NCBI GenBank assembly: GCA_032718475.1
Contig: JAUCBJ010004537.1
Location: 93,172 to 157,171 of the forward strand
Direction of reading: 5' to 3'
Length of the DNA stretch: 64,000 nucleotides
From: Nemertoderma westbladi
Taxonomy: Eukaryota > Xenacoelomorpha > Nemertodermatida > Nemertodermatidae
A model generated the notes under the pieces. The model did not search any database, was not told the DNA's origin, and saw only the letters and a program-made list of their open reading frames with translations. Positions 59,679 to 64,000 of the stretch are shown here, in pieces (within the stretch, counting starts at the first letter, position 1; the number at the start of each line of letters is the position of its first letter). The position numbers and the translations under genes are program-made.

Positions 59679-62600
59679 TGTAACTGTACCAACGTGGATG
59701 TAACTGTACCAACGTGGCTGTAACTGTACCAACGTGCTTGTAATTGTACCAACATGGCTGTATGTATTAACTCTACCAACGTGGCTGTAACTGTACCATC
59801 GTGGATGTAACTGTACCATCGTGGCTGTAACTGTACCAACGTGGCTGTATGTAACTTACCAACGTGGCTGTAACTGTACCAACATGGATGTAACGGTACC
59901 AACGTGGCTGGAACTGTACCAACGTGCTTGTAACTGTACCAACGTGGCTGTAAATGTACCAACGTGGATGTAACTGTAACTGTACCAACGTGGATGTAAC
60001 TGTAACTGTACCAACGTGGCTGTAACTGTACCATCGTGGATGTAACTGTACCATCGTGGATGTAACTGTACCATCGTGGATGTAACTGTACCAACGTGGA
60101 TCTAACTGTACCAACGTGGATGTAACTGTACCAACGTGACTGTAACTGTACCAACGTGGCTGTAACTGTACCATCGTTGATATAACTGTACCAAGGTGGC
60201 TGTAACTGTAACTGTACCAACGTGGCTGTAACTGTACCAACGTGTATGTAACTGTAACTGTACCAACGTGGATGTAACTGTACCATCGTGGATGTAACTG
60301 TACCAAGGTGGCCGTAACTGTACCAACATGGCTGTATGTAACTGTACCAACGTGGCTGTAACTGTACCATCGTGGATATAACTGTACTAAGGTGGCTGTA
60401 ACTGTACCAACGTGGCTGTAACTGTACCAACCTGGATGTAACTGTAACTGTACCAACGTGAATGTAACTGTACCATCGTGGCTGTAACTGTACCAAGCTG
60501 GCTGTAACTGTACCAACGTGGCTGTTACTGTACCAATGTGGCTGTTAGTGTTCCAACGTGGATGTAACTGTTACACAAACTAATATAATATTAAGACGCA
60601 TATAAAATCATCATCCTAATCACCCTACCAATGTGGATGTAACTGTACCAACGTGGCTGTAACTGTACCAACGTGGATGTAACTGTACCAACGTGGATGT
60701 AACTGTACCAACGTGGATGTAACTGTACCAAGGTGGCTGTAACTGTACCAACGTGGCTGTTACTGTACCAATGTGGCTGTTAGTGTTCCAACGTGGATGT
60801 AACTGTTACACAAACTAATATAATATTAAGACGCATATAAAATCATCATCCTAATCACCCTACCAATGTGGATGTAACTGTACCAACGTGGCTGTAACTG
60901 TACCAACGTGGATGTAACTGTACCAACGTGGATGTAACTGTACCAACGTGGATGTAACTGTACCAAGGTGGCTGTAACTGTACCAACGTGGATGTAACTG
61001 TACCAACGTGGATGTAACTGTACCAATGTGGATGTAACTGTACCAACGTGGCTGTAACTGTACCAACGTGGATGTAACTGTACCAACGTGGATGTAACTG
61101 TACCAACGTGGATGTAACTGTACCAAGGTGGCTGTAACTGTACCAACGTGGCTGTAACTGTACCAACGTGGATGTAACTGTACCAACGTGGATGTAACTG
61201 TACCAAGGTGGCTGTAACTGTACCAACGTGGCTGTTACTGTACCAATGTGGCTGTTAGTGTTCCAACGTGGATGTAACTGTTACAAAAACTAATATAATA
61301 TTAAGACGCATATAAAATCATCATCCTAATCACCCTACCAATGTGGATGTAACTGTACCAACGTGGCTGTAACTGTACCAACGTGGATGTAACTGTACCA
61401 ACGTAGCTGTAACTGTACCAACGTGGCTGAACTGTACCAACGTGGATGTAAATGTACCAACGTGGCTGTAACTGTACCAACGTGGATGTAACTGTACCAA
61501 CGTGGCTGTATAACTGTACCAACGTGGCTGTAACTGTACCAACGTGGATGTAACTGTACCAACGTGGCTGTTACTGTACCAATGTGGCTGTTAGTGTTCC
61601 AACGTGGATGTAACTGTTACACAAACTAATATAATATTAAGACGCATATAAAATCATCATCCTAATCACCCTACCAATGTGGATGTAACTGTACCAACGT
61701 GGCTGTAACTGTACCAACGTGGATGTAACTGTACCAACGTAGCTGTAACTGTACCAACGTGGCTGAACTGTACCAACGTGGATGTAAATGTACCAACGTG
61801 GCTGTAACTGTACCAACGTGGATGTAACTGTACCAACGTGGCTGTATAACTGTACCAACGTGGCTGTAACTGTACCAACGTGGATGTAACTGTACCAACG
61901 TGGCTGTATAACTGTACCAACGTGGCTGTAACTGTACCAACGTGGATGTAACTGTACAAACGTGGATGTAACTGTACCAACGTAACTGTAACTGTACCAA
62001 AGTGGCTGTAACAGTACCAACGTGGCTGTAACTGTACCAACGTGGATGTAACTATACCAACGTGGCTGTAAATGTACCAACGTGGCTGTAACTTTACCAA
62101 CGTGGATGTAACTGTACCAACGTGGATGTAACTGTACCAATGTGACTGCAACTGTACCAACGTGGCTGTAACTGTACCAACGTGGATGTAACTGTACCAA
62201 CGTGGCTGTAACTGTACCAACATGGCTGTATGTAACTGTACCAACCCAACGTGGATGTAAGTACCAACGTGACTGTAACTGTACCAAGGTGGCTGTAACT
62301 GTACCAACGTGGCTGTTACTGTACCAATGTGGCTGTTAGTGTTCCAACGTGGATGTAACTGTTACACAAACTAATATAATATTAAGACGCATATAAAATC
62401 ATCATCCTAATCACCCTACCAATGTGGATGTAACTGTACCAACGTGGCTGTAACTGTACCAACGTGGATGTAACTGTACCAACGTAGCTGTAACTGTACC
62501 AACGTGGCTGAACTGTACCAACGTGGATGTAAATGTACCAACGTGGCTGTAACTGTACCAACGTGGATGTAACTGTACCAACGTGGCTGTATAACTGTAC

Positions 62601-63823
62601 CAACGTGGCTGTAACTGTACCAACGTGGATGTAACTGTACCAACGTGGCTGTATAACTGTACCAACGTGGCTGTAACTGTACCAACGTGGATGTAACTGT
62701 ACAAACGTGGATGTAACTGTACCAACGTAACTGTAACTGTACCAAAGTGGCTGTAACAGTACCAACGTGGCTGTAACTGTACCAACGTGGATGTAACTAT
62801 ACCAACGTGGCTGTAAATGTACCAACGTGGCTGTAACTTTACCAACGTGGATGTAACTGTACCAACGTGGATGTAACTGTACCAATGTGACTGCAACTGT
62901 ACCAACGTGGCTGTAACTGTACCAACGTGGATGTAACTGTACCAACGTAGCTGTAACTGTACCAACATGGCTGTATGTAACTGTACCAACCCAACGTGGA
63001 TGTAAGTACCAACGTGACTGTAACTGTACCAACGTGGCTGTAACAGTACCATCGTGGATGTAACTGTACCATCGTGGATGTAACTGTACCATCGTGGATG
63101 TAACTGTACCAACGTGGATGTAACTGTACCAACGTGGATGTAACTGTACCAACGTGACTGTAACTGTACCAACGTGGCTGTAACTGTACCAATGTGGATG
63201 TAACTGTACCAACGTGGCTGTAACTGTACCAACATGGCTGTATGTAACTGTACCAACGTGGCTGTAACTGTACCATCGTTGATATAACTGTACCAAGGTG
63301 GCTGTAACTGTAACTGTACCAACGTGGCTTTAACTGTACCAACGTGGATGTAACTGTAACTGTACCAACGTGGATGTAACTGTACCATCGTGGATGTAAC
63401 TGTACCAAGGTGGCTGTAACTGTACCAACATGGCTGTATGTAACTGTACCAACGTGGCTGTAACTGTAACTGTACCATCGTGGATATAACTGTACCAAGG
63501 TGGCTGTAACTGTAACTGTACCAACGTGGCTGTAACTGTACCAACCTGGATGTAACTGTAACTGTACCAACGTGGATGTAACTGTACCATCGTGGATGTA
63601 ACTGTACCAAGGTGGCTGTAACTGTACCAAAGTGGCTGTTACTGTACCAATGTGGATGTAACTGTACCATCGTGGATGTAACTGTACCAAGGTGGCTGTA
63701 ACTGTACCAAAGTGGCTGTTACTGTACCAATGTGGCTGTTAGTGTTCCAACGTGGATGTAACTGTTACACACACTAATATAATATTAAGACGCATATAAA
63801 ATCATCATCCTAATCACCCTACC
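59679..63823. repeat. 20-bp minisatellite with higher-order structure
   Basis: The basic unit is GTAACTGTACCAACGTGG(A/C)T, 20 bp, with GGATG and GGCTG types. A 65-bp non-repeat module (TTACACAAACTAATATAATA ... CATCATCCTAATCACCC) recurs at 60571, 60806, 61281, 61617, 62362 and 63765, ending the array at the last copy. Segments 61671-62270 and 62416-63015 are close to identical at a 745-bp offset. All three minus-strand frames are open, with a 20-residue period, because the unit lacks stops; these frames are not credible genes. Confidence 0.95.
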
Positions 63824-64000
63824 AGCTATAAATGCTATTTATTAAGTTTTTACATTGACTCCAAACAAAGCCCTGTATTTGGGGGTAATGGGAAGAATAT
63901 TCTATAAACATATGTCCATCTGAATGAATATCATGTTTATATTGATTTTCTGATATTAAATATGGCAGTTTACTGAGACCAGCAGGTATGAAACACGGGA
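63824..64000. other. Window end, nothing recognised
   Basis: Unique AT-rich sequence with no feature that I can support. Confidence 0.5.

Noticed and set aside
59624-63690. Many minus-strand open frames of 70-419 codons (VQLQPRWYSYIHVGT repeats)
   Set aside because: They are produced by the stop-free 20-bp minisatellite in all three frames and give the same repeat peptide; not credible as proteins.

Overview
This is genomic DNA of an animal, most likely a marine invertebrate. The genes have spliceosomal introns with GT..AG borders, gene density is low, and AT-rich intergenic DNA is crowded with transposon remnants, inverted repeats, minisatellites and very long G or C runs. Short words such as TACCGGTAC and TAGGCCTA recur throughout. 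I could not place the phylum from the sequence alone.

Five gene-level features can be supported. (1) 18641-21259 (+): an intronless SOWAH-family ankyrin-repeat protein of 872 aa. (2) 25392-25796 (+): a YqaJ-like nuclease fragment inside a DNA transposon that has about 190-bp terminal inverted repeats (24629-26489). (3) 27317-30064 (+): a seven-exon gene for about 330 aa that I do not recognise. (4) 31964-38054 (+): a three-exon KCTD/BTB(T1) protein. (5) 41323-47857 (-): the last four exons of an importin-alpha gene, whose 5' part lies above 47.9 kb and probably outside the window. Genes 4 and 5 converge on a 3.3-kb intergenic region that holds a 39/45-bp minisatellite.

Region by region: 0-18 kb is gene-poor and holds a retroelement tail, a 5'-truncated non-LTR reverse transcriptase, several fold-back elements, a 2.4-kb terminal-repeat element with a GTGGT target duplication, a tRNA-like SINE and a hAT-like element. 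18-31 kb holds genes 1-3. 31-38 kb is the KCTD gene; its introns carry an antisense LINE remnant, a perfect-TIR MITE and a pair of inverted repeats that flank the middle exon. 38-48 kb holds the minisatellite and the importin-alpha 3' exons. 48-64 kb is almost pure repeat: a short-TIR family (two copies of which contain about 150-bp internal tandem units), LINE debris and a 4-kb array of 20-bp units.

The most striking feature is the 43-bp array at 42529-46469. It is built from the 3' end of an importin-alpha coding exon plus its 5' splice site. About 91 copies stand in a row, and every copy I read carries the donor sequence GTAAGT on the sense strand. The genes do not form a visible pathway; they are ordinary animal housekeeping or regulatory genes set in a repeat-rich neighbourhood.
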